From assembly GCF_003939025.1 (NCBI RefSeq), contig NZ_RQIH01000024.1, positions 22,951-86,950 on the forward strand: a DNA stretch of 64,000 nt. Direction: 5' to 3'. Of the stretch, positions 9,527-18,255 are shown piece after piece (within the stretch, counting starts at the first letter, position 1; the number at the start of each line of letters is the position of its first letter). Position numbers and translations under genes: made by a program. This DNA is from Rhizobium sophoriradicis (GTDB taxonomy: Bacteria > Pseudomonadota > Alphaproteobacteria > Rhizobiales > Rhizobiaceae). The notes under the pieces were generated by a model. The model was not told the origin of the DNA. It saw only the letters and a program-made list of their open reading frames with translations, and did not search any database.

Positions 9527-10627
9527 TCAGGCTGAGATACGCTCGTAAGCTCGATTTACCGGTAGCTCCGACAGCGTCCGGGCAAATTCGCCGGCACGGG
9601 CCAGACCGGTATGGCCGTCCATCACGCGTCTCCTGGCCGCAGCGGCGATCGCCGCACGGTCGCTGTCGGCAAGCTCCGTTAGCACTGCGACGACATCTTC
9701 CGGCCCACGGGCGATGATCAAAGCTTCGCCATCCGGCAGCAACTGGTCCAGCCCCTGCCAGAAATCGCTGATAACAGGCGTTCCGCAGGCGGCGGCTTCG
9801 AACAGGCGCACGCTCGGAGACCAGCCGGCAGCGATCATGTCCGAGCGGGTCACGTTCAAGGTGAACCGTTGTCGCGTGTAAAAGCTTGCGTGCGCGGCAG
9901 GCGCCAGGTGTTCGATACGCTGCACATTGGCCGGCCAATCGATATCAGCCGGATATCGCGGTCCGGCAACGACAAAGCGCATGGACGGCAGTCGGCGCGC
10001 CGGCTCCAGAAGAAGGCGCTCAAGTGTCGGCTGCCTGTCCTGGCTGTATGTTCCGAGGTAGCCGAGATCCCAGCATTTGGGCTCGCCGGTGTCGGCATAG
10101 CGGCTCTCATCCACGGAGCAGTAGAGCGCGATTGCCCGCCGCGCACCGTAACTGCGCTCCAACAAGGTCAACACCGTCCCTCCGGAAAAGGAAAAATAGG
10201 CATCGAACAGTAGGATCTGCCTCAGCGCTAGATATTCTTCATCGCCGCGATCGAGCTTTGCGAGGGTGACCGGCGTGTCGATGTCGTAAAAGCAGAACCG
10301 TTTCGGCCCGAGCCTTTCGAGTTTGTCAATGAGGGCGACGCCGTCCGGAACATAGGATCCGACGACGACGGCATCGGCCCCGCGCAGCCTGTCTCCATGA
10401 AGTCCGATCATGACGTCGACATCGGTATAATAGGCGAGATCGCAGAATTCAGGCGAGACGAGGTCGCGGTGGCTGGCGTACCAGGGCACGTCGCGTTCAA
10501 GGAACAGAATCCGGTGGCCTTCCTGCCGCAAACCCTTGATGAGGGCGCGATAGGTCGTGGCATGACCGTTTCCCCAGGAAGAGGAAAGTGAAAGTCCGAG
10601 GAAGACGATATCGAGTGGTTTCGTCAT
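9527..10627 (-). CDS. CgeB-like glycosyltransferase (GT-B), third of three tandem paralogues
   Basis: 366 residues. N-terminus IVFLGLSLSSSWGNGHATTYRALIKGL; C-terminal donor domain with RLFEAAACGTPVISDFWQGLDQLL near residue 272. This layout is that of the CgeB-type glycosyltransferase group (glycosyl transferases group 1, second type). It shares the N-terminal pattern S-L-x-S-x-W-x-N-G-x-A-x-x-Y-R with the two genes upstream, so the three are tandem paralogues. ATGA overlap with the upstream gene. Probably a cytoplasmic transferase acting on the glycan built by this operon; donor unknown. Confidence 0.82.
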   Translation of the reverse strand: MTKPLDIVFLGLSLSSSWGNGHATTYRALIKGLRQEGHRILFLERDVPWYASHRDLVSPEFCDLAYYTDVDVMIGLHGDRLRGADAVVVGSYVPDGVALIDKLERLGPKRFCFYDIDTPVTLAKLDRGDEEYLALRQILLFDAYFSFSGGTVLTLLERSYGARRAIALYCSVDESRYADTGEPKCWDLGYLGTYSQDRQPTLERLLLEPARRLPSMRFVVAGPRYPADIDWPANVQRIEHLAPAAHASFYTRQRFTLNVTRSDMIAAGWSPSVRLFEAAACGTPVISDFWQGLDQLLPDGEALIIARGPEDVVAVLTELADSDRAAIAAAARRRVMDGHTGLARAGEFARTLSELPVNRAYERISA

Positions 10628-11715
10628 TCGGCGGCCTCCATCCGCGCGCCGAGACGCGCGCGGAAGATTTTGTCCACCACCTCGGCACGATTGACATAGG
10701 TGTGCTCTGCCAGCACGCGCATGCGCGCCCTCTGCCCGATCTCCTGCGCGGACCGGCGGGATAACGCCGCAACCAAGGCAGCGACATCCTGCCCGTCACG
10801 CGCGACCAGCACTTCTTCGTCGGGCTTGAGGAAAAGCTCGATACCCTCCCAATGGTCGGTGATGAGGCAGGCGCCGGCGCCGGCCGCTTCGAAGACCCGG
10901 GTCGCAGGCGAGAAACCGTTTTCCGCCATGCTGGCGCGCGAGATGTTGAGAACCGCCATAGGGGTTACGTTGAAAGCGTTATGATCCCCTGTCGGCACAT
11001 GGCCGATATAGCGGACATTTGCGGACATCGGCTTGTCCTGCCAGCCCGAGCCGCCGAGCAGAAAGTTGCGGTCCGGCAGGCGAAACGCCGGCTCCAGGAA
11101 GAAGTGCTCGACTCGCGCCTCCCGGTCCGGCAGACGATTGCCGAGAAAAGCGAGATCGGCAGTAAAACGACCCTCCTCCGGCACCGGGTGATGCGTTTGC
11201 GGATCGAGCGCATTATAGATCGGCACGCAGTCTGCCGCCCCGACCGAGCGGTACGCGGTCACGACAGGGTCGCCTCCGCCGTAGGTCAGCACCAGATCGA
11301 TTTCAGCGAGTGCACGCCGCAGCGGGTGATCCGAACATCCCTTCAGTTCGGCGAGCGTTGCGGGCGCATCGACGTCCCAGAAGATCTTCAGCGCCTGCGT
11401 CTGCGCATTACGAAGGACCTCTTCCAGCAGCAGATCGTCTTCGAAACCGACGCCGCTTGCCTTGACGACGATATCGGCCTCAGCCGCTTCGCTCGCAGCG
11501 GCCTTCAAGGCGTCGATCGTCCCGTCATAAACGACGACCTTGCACCAGTCCGGCGGATCAATGTCGCGGTGCTTCTGCCGATCGTAGACATCGGGCTCGT
11601 AGAAAGTGATGTCGTATCCTTTCGCCGCCAGGGCTCGCAACAGACCGCGATAATAGGTGGCAGCCCCATTCCAGTAGGCGGAGACGAGACTCGAACCGTA
11701 AAAGGCGATTTTCAT
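10624..11715 (-). CDS. CgeB-like glycosyltransferase (GT-B), second of three tandem paralogues
   Basis: About 363 residues starting MKIAFYGSSLVSAYWNGAATY. The frame is open for 53 codons further upstream, but that part is antisense-like and overlaps the previous gene. The ATG at 11715 gives the same four-base overlap (ATGA) as the other junctions, so it is chosen. The donor-domain motif is RVFEAAGAGACLITDHWEGIELFL near residue 280, parallel to the motifs of the two neighbours. No membrane span. Likely transfers one sugar in the operon's product. Confidence 0.82.
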   Translation of the reverse strand: MKIAFYGSSLVSAYWNGAATYYRGLLRALAAKGYDITFYEPDVYDRQKHRDIDPPDWCKVVVYDGTIDALKAAASEAAEADIVVKASGVGFEDDLLLEEVLRNAQTQALKIFWDVDAPATLAELKGCSDHPLRRALAEIDLVLTYGGGDPVVTAYRSVGAADCVPIYNALDPQTHHPVPEEGRFTADLAFLGNRLPDREARVEHFFLEPAFRLPDRNFLLGGSGWQDKPMSANVRYIGHVPTGDHNAFNVTPMAVLNISRASMAENGFSPATRVFEAAGAGACLITDHWEGIELFLKPDEEVLVARDGQDVAALVAALSRRSAQEIGQRARMRVLAEHTYVNRAEVVDKIFRARLGARMEAAE

Positions 11716-12842
11716 TCGGCTGCCTCCCGAGAGTGCAGATCCTGCGCAACCCTCTTGCTGCCGCAGTGCGCCAGGATCGTGAAAAGTTCGTCGACGCGGT
11801 GCCGGCAGGTGTGGCGAGCCTTGATGGTCTCCAGGCCGGCGGCCGTCAGGCTCGCCGCCCGGTCGGCATCGCACAGAAGCTCACGCAGGCTTTTCTTCAT
11901 CTCCGCGCCGTCGTGAACGACAAGGTAGTCGGTGCCCGGCGCAAAGAGGTGCTCGGCGTCGTCCCAGGGCGCCGAGATCAGCGGGATGCCACAAGCAAGA
12001 GCCTCGAAGATGCGGATCGTCGGGATCCCCGGCAGGTGCTCGACATATGGCCGGCGCGGAATGTGCACCGTGACCTTGTGGCGGGCAAAGGCGACGGGGA
12101 CATCGGCATTGGCGATCCATCCACCGTAAGCGATGCCGGCAGCGCGCAGGGCATCGAGTGCATGATCGGGATAACGGACCCCGCGAACCGTCGTCTTCAG
12201 GCCGAGCTCCATTGCCGGGCGGATCAGGAATTCGGCAATCTCGGCGGAGCGCTCATCATCGCCCCAGTTGCCGATCCAGATGAGATCTCCGATCCTTTCG
12301 ATCTCGGGCATCGGCCGAAACAGGACCTCGTCCGCCGCCTCGTGCCAGACAAATACAGACTTGCCCCAGCCGGCGCGAAGATAACGTTCGCGCAACGTCT
12401 GCCCGAAGGCCAGCACGCCGTCATAGTCCTCGAGGATAAGCGCCGCGATATCGCCTTCAGCGGAAACCGCCCGATGATGCGTGTCATGGAAGAGCAGGGT
12501 AAAGGCCGCGCCATTGCGCCGGATGCAGCCGAGACGTTCGACCAGTTGCGGGTCCGTCCATTCGTGGACGATCACCACATCAGCATCGGCCAGTGCTGCT
12601 TCATGATCGAAGTCCCTGGCGTAGATCTGCGAGCGGTGCTGCGGAAAGGCCGCATGGAACTTCTCGACCGCAGCCGGGCCCTGATCCCTCACAAGGTTGG
12701 TGCGGCTCCAGGCATCCTCCGGCTCCAATGCCAGCGTCTCATGACCGCGCCGCTGGAGATCGCGCATGACGCCACGAAGGAAATGCGCGTTGCCATGGTT
12801 CCAGTCGGAAACCAGCGAGTGGGTATAAAAAACGAATTTCAT
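11712..12842 (-). CDS. CgeB-like glycosyltransferase (GT-B), first of three tandem paralogues
   Basis: 376 residues from MKFVFYTHSLVSDWNHGNAHF. An upstream in-frame extension runs into the preceding glycosyltransferase and is not used. Donor-domain motif RIFEALACGIPLISAPWDDAEHLF near residue 282. It starts two bases after the stop of the upstream GT4 (TGATCATG), so reinitiation is likely. The related N-terminal pattern shared with the next two genes points to gene duplication within the operon. It is the most diverged of the three. Substrate unknown. Confidence 0.82.
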   Translation of the reverse strand: MKFVFYTHSLVSDWNHGNAHFLRGVMRDLQRRGHETLALEPEDAWSRTNLVRDQGPAAVEKFHAAFPQHRSQIYARDFDHEAALADADVVIVHEWTDPQLVERLGCIRRNGAAFTLLFHDTHHRAVSAEGDIAALILEDYDGVLAFGQTLRERYLRAGWGKSVFVWHEAADEVLFRPMPEIERIGDLIWIGNWGDDERSAEIAEFLIRPAMELGLKTTVRGVRYPDHALDALRAAGIAYGGWIANADVPVAFARHKVTVHIPRRPYVEHLPGIPTIRIFEALACGIPLISAPWDDAEHLFAPGTDYLVVHDGAEMKKSLRELLCDADRAASLTAAGLETIKARHTCRHRVDELFTILAHCGSKRVAQDLHSREAAE

Positions 12843-12844
12843 GA

Positions 12845-13948
12845 TCACTCCGCTGCTGTCGAGAAGGTGCGGCCGGATATGCCGGAATAGATCCCGCACA
12901 TGGCCTGCGCCTGCGCCGCGAGGTTGAAGCGGGCAGATTGCCGGCGCGCCGCCAGGCCGAGCGCGACACGCTGTTGCGGATCCTCGGCAAGATTGTTGAA
13001 GGCGTCGGCGAAAGCGTTCGGATGCCGCGGATCCGCAAACAGGGCAGCACCTTTCCATATCTCGCGATAGGTGGGGATATCGGAGAGCACCAAAGCCGCG
13101 CCCGCCCTTGCCGCTTCCAGGGCCGCGAGCCCGAAGGGCTCGTAGAGGGAGGGTGACGCCACGACGGCCGCCTGCCGCATCAGGATCTTCGTCCGCTCAT
13201 GGGAAAGCTCGCCTTGATGGTCGGCGTGGCGGAACGGCTGGTATTGATCATTGGGACCACCGTTGGCACCCACCGCCAGCACCCGCCAGCGTGTCAAGGC
13301 TGCGGCCGCATCCAGCGCGGCGCCGTTTTTTCCCTCATCCCACCAGCGGCCGGCAGCGACAACGAAGTTCCGTTTGGGCTCATCGGAAGCAACGAGCGCG
13401 CTCGAATTATAAACAACGTGAAGGTTCTGGATCGGTCCATAGGCCGCTTCCATCGCCTCCGCCTGGCTGCGACTCGGCGCAATTACAGCGTCTGCGCGGG
13501 CGAAGCCTGCCTGGTTCAGCCGATATTGCCATTGCCAGTTCCGCGGCACCTCGGTGCCGCGTACGGCGGCGAACCAGGTCACCACACAGGAATGGCACAC
13601 CACAATTACCGGCAGCTCCGTTTGCAGGTCCGCGGCCTGCGACGGCAGATTGAGATGCAGAAGATCGGCCTTTTCGCGACGGGCGAGATCGGCGATGAGG
13701 CGCGGCACTTCGGCAACAGACTTTTCGTCCTGCACCATCCAATCGAGCGGAGCGTCCAGCCAGACGAGTTTCCCAAGCCGCCTAGCCTCGGCAATCTTGT
13801 CCTCCGCGGGCATGGGACCAAAACCGGCGAAGACGATTTCAATGTGCTTCGCCTTCAGGGCTGCCGCCAAATCCATGGCGTAACGCCACACGCCACCGAT
13901 GGCATCAAGCGTCATCATCACACGGCTGTGCCCGTTCTGTCCGGTCAT
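12845..13948 (-). CDS. Glycosyltransferase family 4 (GT-B)
   Basis: 367 residues. The N-terminus carries MMTLDAIGGVWRYAMDLAAAL (acceptor-side glycine loop). The C-terminal half has FVVAAGRWWDEGKN near residue 195 and the E-x7-E loop PSLYEPFGLAALEAARAGAALVLSD near 270-290, diagnostic of GT4 retaining transferases. The start overlaps the stop of the fusion gene by four bases. It is soluble as far as can be seen. It differs from the three CgeB-like genes that follow, so the operon has at least four transfer steps. Confidence 0.87.
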   Translation of the reverse strand: MTGQNGHSRVMMTLDAIGGVWRYAMDLAAALKAKHIEIVFAGFGPMPAEDKIAEARRLGKLVWLDAPLDWMVQDEKSVAEVPRLIADLARREKADLLHLNLPSQAADLQTELPVIVVCHSCVVTWFAAVRGTEVPRNWQWQYRLNQAGFARADAVIAPSRSQAEAMEAAYGPIQNLHVVYNSSALVASDEPKRNFVVAAGRWWDEGKNGAALDAAAALTRWRVLAVGANGGPNDQYQPFRHADHQGELSHERTKILMRQAAVVASPSLYEPFGLAALEAARAGAALVLSDIPTYREIWKGAALFADPRHPNAFADAFNNLAEDPQQRVALGLAARRQSARFNLAAQAQAMCGIYSGISGRTFSTAAE

Positions 13949-15987
13949 GCCGACGCCTTCCGCTTTTCACTGCGGATGCGCCGACCGCCGAAACGATTGG
14001 CGATCAGCCATTCAGCAAGGTGTCGCAGACCGTCTCGCCATCCGACGCCCGCTTTCCAGCCGATCTCGGTTTCAAGTTTTCCGGTATTGGCAACGAAATA
14101 GAACTGATCGCCGGCCCGCCACGGGCCGAAATTCGTTTCAACAGAATATCCCGTAAGCTCTTCGATCTCGCGTAGCACCGCGAGGACGCTGACCGCATTG
14201 GACGGGCCTCCTCCGAGGTTGAAGGCATTGCCGGCGAGCCGATCGATATTGGCGAGCAGCAGGCGGTAGGCGGCCACCGCATCATCCACATGCAGGATGT
14301 CCCGCACCTGCTTGCCGCTGCCGTAGACCGAAATGGCTTCGCCGCCAAGCGCACGGATGAGGAAATGCGCCACCCAGCCTTGGTCCTCGGTGCCGAATTG
14401 ACGCGGCCCATAGATGCAGCTCATGCGCAGGACGGCAGCCGGTATGCCGTAGGACTTCGCATAGTCGAGGATATATTGGTCGGCGACACCCTTAGAGCAC
14501 CCGTAGGGTGTGCAGAAATCAAGCGGCCGATTCTCGGCAATGCCTTGCGCCCGCACGATCTCATCTTCGGGGACATAGCGATCATCAAGCTCGACCATCC
14601 GCAGATCGTCCAGAGCACCATAAACCTTGTTGGTGCTTGCGAAGATGACCGGCGCCCGCCGGCCTGCCTTGCGGACGGATTCCAGCACGTTGAGCGTACC
14701 GCGGGCATTGGTTTCGAAATCTTGCAGCGGATCGGCGAGGCTGGTGGTCACGGCTGTCTGCGCGGCATAGTGGAAGACGGCTTTGGCATCCTTGAAGGCT
14801 GCTTCGATCCCCACCAGGTCGCGAACATCGGCAAGAACCGGATGCACCCGTGCTCCATGCCGTTCGATCAGCCATGAGAGGTTCTGATCGACGCCCGAAC
14901 GTCCCAGATTGTCGAGAATAATGACGTCTTCACCGTCGTTCAACAGACTGTCGGCGAGATTGGACCCGACGAATCCGCTGCCGCCGGTCACGACAACAGG
15001 CGCGGCATCGGAGGCGAGATGGGGCGCAGCGAGCGCCGCAACCTCCTCCAGCCTGTTGATGCCTCCCTCCATCAGAAGGCGGGCAAGCAGCTTCGGCCTA
15101 TTGTCGTGGGTGACTGCGCCGAGATGATAGTGCCGCGGATCGAACCACAGACCTTCCTGAACCGGCACATCCGGCGGCACATCGCCCCATGAATACCAAT
15201 AGATGCGGTCGGCCCGGACGTTGAGCGCCTTGATGAAGCGCCGTGCCTGTTCGATCTCGTCATTGCGCCAGGTCGAATAGCCGGTTTCGGTAATCCATAT
15301 TTCGGCTTCGGCATTATAGCGATCGATGATCCCGCGCATCTCGCCGAGATGCATGTCCCAACCGCCCCACGTTGCTTCCTCACTGTCCCAGGTCCCGGGG
15401 AAACCGTGGAAGCCGACGGCATCGACGACACCGAGCACGCCGCGCGTGCCCATCAGGTTGAGCCAATAGGGATCGAAGGGGCACGGGCCGCCGAGCACCG
15501 GTTTGTAGCCTCGCTGCTTGGCCCAATAGGCGGCACCGCCGACCATCTCGCAGAAGAGCAGAAAATCGCTGTCCTGGCGCCAATCCCAATCGAGCAGATT
15601 GTTCGGTTCGTTCCAGAGCTCGATGTGGCGGAAATAGCCGCCGTAGCGCGTCAGGATATGATCGACGAAGTCGGCGTAGGATTTGAGATCGAGCGGCGCG
15701 CCTGAAGACTTCCCCGTCCTGGAAAGGCATGGCGGCGTGTAGTGGATGCAGGGCAGAAGATCGATTTCGCTGCCGACGCGTGGAATGAACCAGTCGAACC
15801 ATTCCTGCCCGCCCGGCGCCAGATATTCGGCCCAGGATAGATGTGTCCTGAGATAACTCGCGCCGCTCGCCAGTATATCCGGCAGTAGGGTCTCGGTCCG
15901 CTCATGTTCTCCCGGTCGGAACCATTCGACGAATCCGAAGCGCCGAGTCTCCCGCTGGCTGGATGCTCGAGAGCCGGCCTTGTTCAT
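13945..15987 (-). CDS. Fusion: clan-A glycosidase-like domain + CDP-paratose 2-epimerase-like SDR
   Basis: 680 residues with two clear parts. Residues about 15-310 form a TIM-barrel glycosidase-like domain with RHIELWNEPNN (acid/base candidate E127) and IWITETGYSTW (nucleophile candidate E234), the layout of clan GH-A enzymes such as GH39/GH5. There is no signal peptide, so it would be cytoplasmic. Residues about 330-670 form an extended SDR: VVVTGGSGFVGSNLADSLL, DNLGRSGVDQNLSWL, FASTNKVYG (451-457), TPYGCSKGVADQYILDYA (495-499) and CIYGPRQFGTEDQGW. These match the CDP-paratose/tyvelose epimerase group. ATGA overlaps exist at both ends. Whether the two halves act on the same substrate is unknown. 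Confidence 0.85.
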   Translation of the reverse strand: MNKAGSRASSQRETRRFGFVEWFRPGEHERTETLLPDILASGASYLRTHLSWAEYLAPGGQEWFDWFIPRVGSEIDLLPCIHYTPPCLSRTGKSSGAPLDLKSYADFVDHILTRYGGYFRHIELWNEPNNLLDWDWRQDSDFLLFCEMVGGAAYWAKQRGYKPVLGGPCPFDPYWLNLMGTRGVLGVVDAVGFHGFPGTWDSEEATWGGWDMHLGEMRGIIDRYNAEAEIWITETGYSTWRNDEIEQARRFIKALNVRADRIYWYSWGDVPPDVPVQEGLWFDPRHYHLGAVTHDNRPKLLARLLMEGGINRLEEVAALAAPHLASDAAPVVVTGGSGFVGSNLADSLLNDGEDVIILDNLGRSGVDQNLSWLIERHGARVHPVLADVRDLVGIEAAFKDAKAVFHYAAQTAVTTSLADPLQDFETNARGTLNVLESVRKAGRRAPVIFASTNKVYGALDDLRMVELDDRYVPEDEIVRAQGIAENRPLDFCTPYGCSKGVADQYILDYAKSYGIPAAVLRMSCIYGPRQFGTEDQGWVAHFLIRALGGEAISVYGSGKQVRDILHVDDAVAAYRLLLANIDRLAGNAFNLGGGPSNAVSVLAVLREIEELTGYSVETNFGPWRAGDQFYFVANTGKLETEIGWKAGVGWRDGLRHLAEWLIANRFGGRRIRSEKRKASA

Positions 15988-17087
15988 GAAACCAGCCCCC
16001 GTTCTTCAAGTTGCCGCTTCATCTCGGCGCCACGGTCGATCGCTCCTGTCTGCCGGACCCAGTCGACGAAAGGAGCGAGCGAATTTTCGAGATGGTATTT
16101 GGGCTCGAAGCCGAGCAGTTCACGTGCCTTGGAGATATCGGCAAAGCAATTGCGTATGTCGCCGGAACGCGCCTTGTTCATGATATCGGGGGCGATCTCC
16201 GGCACGCCCATCGCGTCGGCAAGAAGCATTGCGACGTCGGCGATCGAATAGGCCAGGCCGCTGCCGATATTGATCACGTGGCCCGACGCCGCGGGCTTCT
16301 CCAGAGCCAGCCGGAAGGCCCTCGCCACGTCGCGCACATGGACGAAATCGCGCCGCTGCTTGCCATCCTCGAAGATCATCGGCGGCTGCCGGTTGGCGAG
16401 GCGCGAGCCGAAATTTGCGAGCACGCCGGTATAGGGGTTGGAAAGGGCTTGGCCGGCGCCGAAAACGTTGAAAAGTCGCAGCGCGACGGCATCCAGGCCA
16501 TAGGCTTCGCCGAAGATCAAGACCTGCTTTTCCTGGGCATATTTTGTCAAGGCGTAGATCGAAGCCAGGTCGACCGGCTTCTCCTCGTCGGTGGCGACGG
16601 GCGTCAACGGCTCGTCATCCGGGCCGAGCGGATCCCATTGGCCACGCTTGATATGGTGGCTTCGCCGCCTGACATAGCCGAGCCGTCTGCCGTCCCCGGT
16701 CAGATAAAGCCCTTCTCCATAAACGCTCATGGAGGAAGCGACGACGATCTTTCGGACAGGCATGCCGATCATGGCTTCGAGCAGCACCGCCGTTCCGAGG
16801 TCGTTGCAGCTGACGTAGCGGGCAATTTCATACATTGATTGTCCGACGCCGACTTCGGCGGCAAGATGAATGACGCCATCGACATTCGCGAGCGCCGCGC
16901 GCACCGCGTCCTTGTCCCTGACGTCGCCGCGAATGACCTCGGCACCCTCCGGCACGACAAGCTCGGCGTCGGCATGCACTTGGTCGATCAAGGCATCGAG
17001 GACGCGCACCTCATAGCCGCTTTGCAGAAGTTCTTCAGCAACATGGCGGCCGATGAAGCCGCACCCTCCTGTTATCAAGATCGTCAT
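15984..17087 (-). CDS. NAD-dependent nucleotide-sugar epimerase/dehydratase (GalE-like)
   Basis: 367 residues, first gene of the seven-gene glycan operon. Extended SDR with ILITGGCGFIGRHVAEELL at the N-terminus, HLAAEVGVGQSMYEI, the catalytic serine region VVASSMSVYGEGLY near residue 120 and the Y-x3-K pair IYALTKYAQEK near residue 190. An insert rich in basic residues follows SVYG. The family interconverts UDP-sugars (4-epimerases, UDP-glucuronate epimerases); the exact reaction is not identifiable. A GGAAC-N16-GGTT stress promoter lies 47 bases upstream, so the operon is probably part of the general stress regulon. Confidence 0.85.
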   Translation of the reverse strand: MTILITGGCGFIGRHVAEELLQSGYEVRVLDALIDQVHADAELVVPEGAEVIRGDVRDKDAVRAALANVDGVIHLAAEVGVGQSMYEIARYVSCNDLGTAVLLEAMIGMPVRKIVVASSMSVYGEGLYLTGDGRRLGYVRRRSHHIKRGQWDPLGPDDEPLTPVATDEEKPVDLASIYALTKYAQEKQVLIFGEAYGLDAVALRLFNVFGAGQALSNPYTGVLANFGSRLANRQPPMIFEDGKQRRDFVHVRDVARAFRLALEKPAASGHVINIGSGLAYSIADVAMLLADAMGVPEIAPDIMNKARSGDIRNCFADISKARELLGFEPKYHLENSLAPFVDWVRQTGAIDRGAEMKRQLEERGLVS

Positions 17088-17133
17088 TATTGGATCCGTC
17101 CGGTTGAAGAAATTGCTTCGGAGATAGCGGCCG

Positions 17134-17158
17134 AACCGAGCGTGGATAGAAAAGTTCC
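17134..17158 (-). promoter_or_regulatory. EcfG/RpoE2-type promoter of the seven-gene glycan operon
   Basis: Reading leftward: GGAAC, 16 bases, GGTT. It ends 47 bases before the epimerase start at 17087. It lies back to back with a second such element at 17215-17240 for the divergent dehydrogenase. Confidence 0.65.
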
Positions 17159-17177
17159 TGCATCAATGACATCTTTA

Positions 17178-17209
17178 TTGACTTCATCATCTTTGACTTC
17201 TTTGACCTC
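17178..17209. repeat. Three TTGACYTC repeats between divergent genes
   Basis: TTGACTTC at 17178 and 17193 and TTGACCTC at 17202. They lie between the two divergent stress-type promoters. They could be operator half-sites or alternative -35 boxes. Confidence 0.35.
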
Positions 17210-17214
17210 CACCG

Positions 17215-17240
17215 GGAACTCTTCGCGGGCCTCACGGGTT
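17215..17240 (+). promoter_or_regulatory. EcfG/RpoE2-type promoter (longer spacer)
   Basis: GGAAC, 17 bases, GGTT, 29 bases before the dehydrogenase start at 17269. Spacing N19-TT is within the accepted consensus. Confidence 0.5.
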
Positions 17241-17268
17241 CGATGGACGCCAGCTTGGAGGACATCCC

Positions 17269-18255
17269 ATGAACATTGCGGCGAGGCCCGCGGGCGAGCT
17301 GATGCGGGCGGCGATCGTGACCGGTCCCGGTCATGTTTCGGTCGAGACTCGTGCCCTGCCGGAACCGGGGCCGGGCCAGGTCAGGGTGAGACTGGAAGGC
17401 TGCGGCGTCTGCGCTTCGAACCTCACGCCCTGGGCCGGGCCGGAGTGGATGACTTTTCCGACGGAGGCGGGCGGTCTCGGGCACGAGGGCTGGGGTGTCG
17501 TGGACGCCATAGGCGACGGCGTCACTGACCTGCAAAAGGGAGACCGGGTCGCGGCGCTATCCTACCATGCCTACGCCACGCACGACCTCGCGGATGCCTC
17601 GATGGTTGCCGTGCTGCCAAGGGAATTGGATGGTCAGCCGTTTCCGGGGGAGCCGCTCGGATGCGCCATGAACATCTTCGGCCGCAGCGGTATCAAAAGC
17701 GGCCAGACCGTCGCCATCATCGGCGTTGGTTTTATTGGCGCCCTCCTGACACGGCTCGCCGCGGCAGCGGGAGCAAGGGTGATCGCCATCTCTCGGCGGT
17801 CCTACTCGCTCGAGGTCGCAAAGCGGATGGGCGCTGCCGAGGTCATCCCGATGGACGATCACTGGCGCATCATCGAGGACGTCAGGACGCTGACGGACGG
17901 ATGTTTCTGCGACTGCGTCATCGAAGCAGTAGGCAAACAATGGCCGCTCGACCTGGCGGCCGAGCTTGCCAAGGAGCGGGGCCGGCTTGTGATCGCCGGC
18001 TATCACCAGGACGGCCCTCGCCAGGTGAACATGCAGCTCTGGAACTGGCGCGGGCTCGATGTCATCAATGCTCACGAGCGTGATCCCGCCGTCTATATGA
18101 GGGGCATTCGCGAGGCGATAGAAGCGGTGCGCCAGGGCCGGATCGACCCCCAGCCGCTTTATACGCACATCTATCCCCTGGAGCGGCTGGACGAAGCACT
18201 GAATACCACACGCGACCGGCCTGACGGTTTCCTGAAAGCCTTGGTGCAATATTGA
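17269..18255 (+). CDS. Medium-chain (zinc-type) alcohol dehydrogenase family protein
   Basis: 328 residues. GroES-like N-terminal domain with GCGVCASNLTPWAG and GGLGHEGWGVVDAIGDGV (catalytic zinc region), then a Rossmann domain with VAIIGVGFIGALLTRLAAAAGA near residue 148. The four-cysteine structural zinc loop of classical members is missing. It probably oxidises or reduces a sugar or polyol derivative with NAD(P). GGAGG lies eight bases before the ATG. It overlaps the following Gfo/Idh gene by one base (TGATG) and is divergent from the glycan operon, so the two oxidoreductases likely feed it or modify its product. Confidence 0.85.
   Translation: MNIAARPAGELMRAAIVTGPGHVSVETRALPEPGPGQVRVRLEGCGVCASNLTPWAGPEWMTFPTEAGGLGHEGWGVVDAIGDGVTDLQKGDRVAALSYHAYATHDLADASMVAVLPRELDGQPFPGEPLGCAMNIFGRSGIKSGQTVAIIGVGFIGALLTRLAAAAGARVIAISRRSYSLEVAKRMGAAEVIPMDDHWRIIEDVRTLTDGCFCDCVIEAVGKQWPLDLAAELAKERGRLVIAGYHQDGPRQVNMQLWNWRGLDVINAHERDPAVYMRGIREAIEAVRQGRIDPQPLYTHIYPLERLDEALNTTRDRPDGFLKALVQY

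Noticed and set aside
11716..11874. 53-codon N-terminal extension of the second CgeB-like gene
   Set aside because: Arg/Pro-rich antisense-like sequence inside the preceding gene; the ATG at 11715 gives the usual four-base overlap and the conserved N-terminal pattern.
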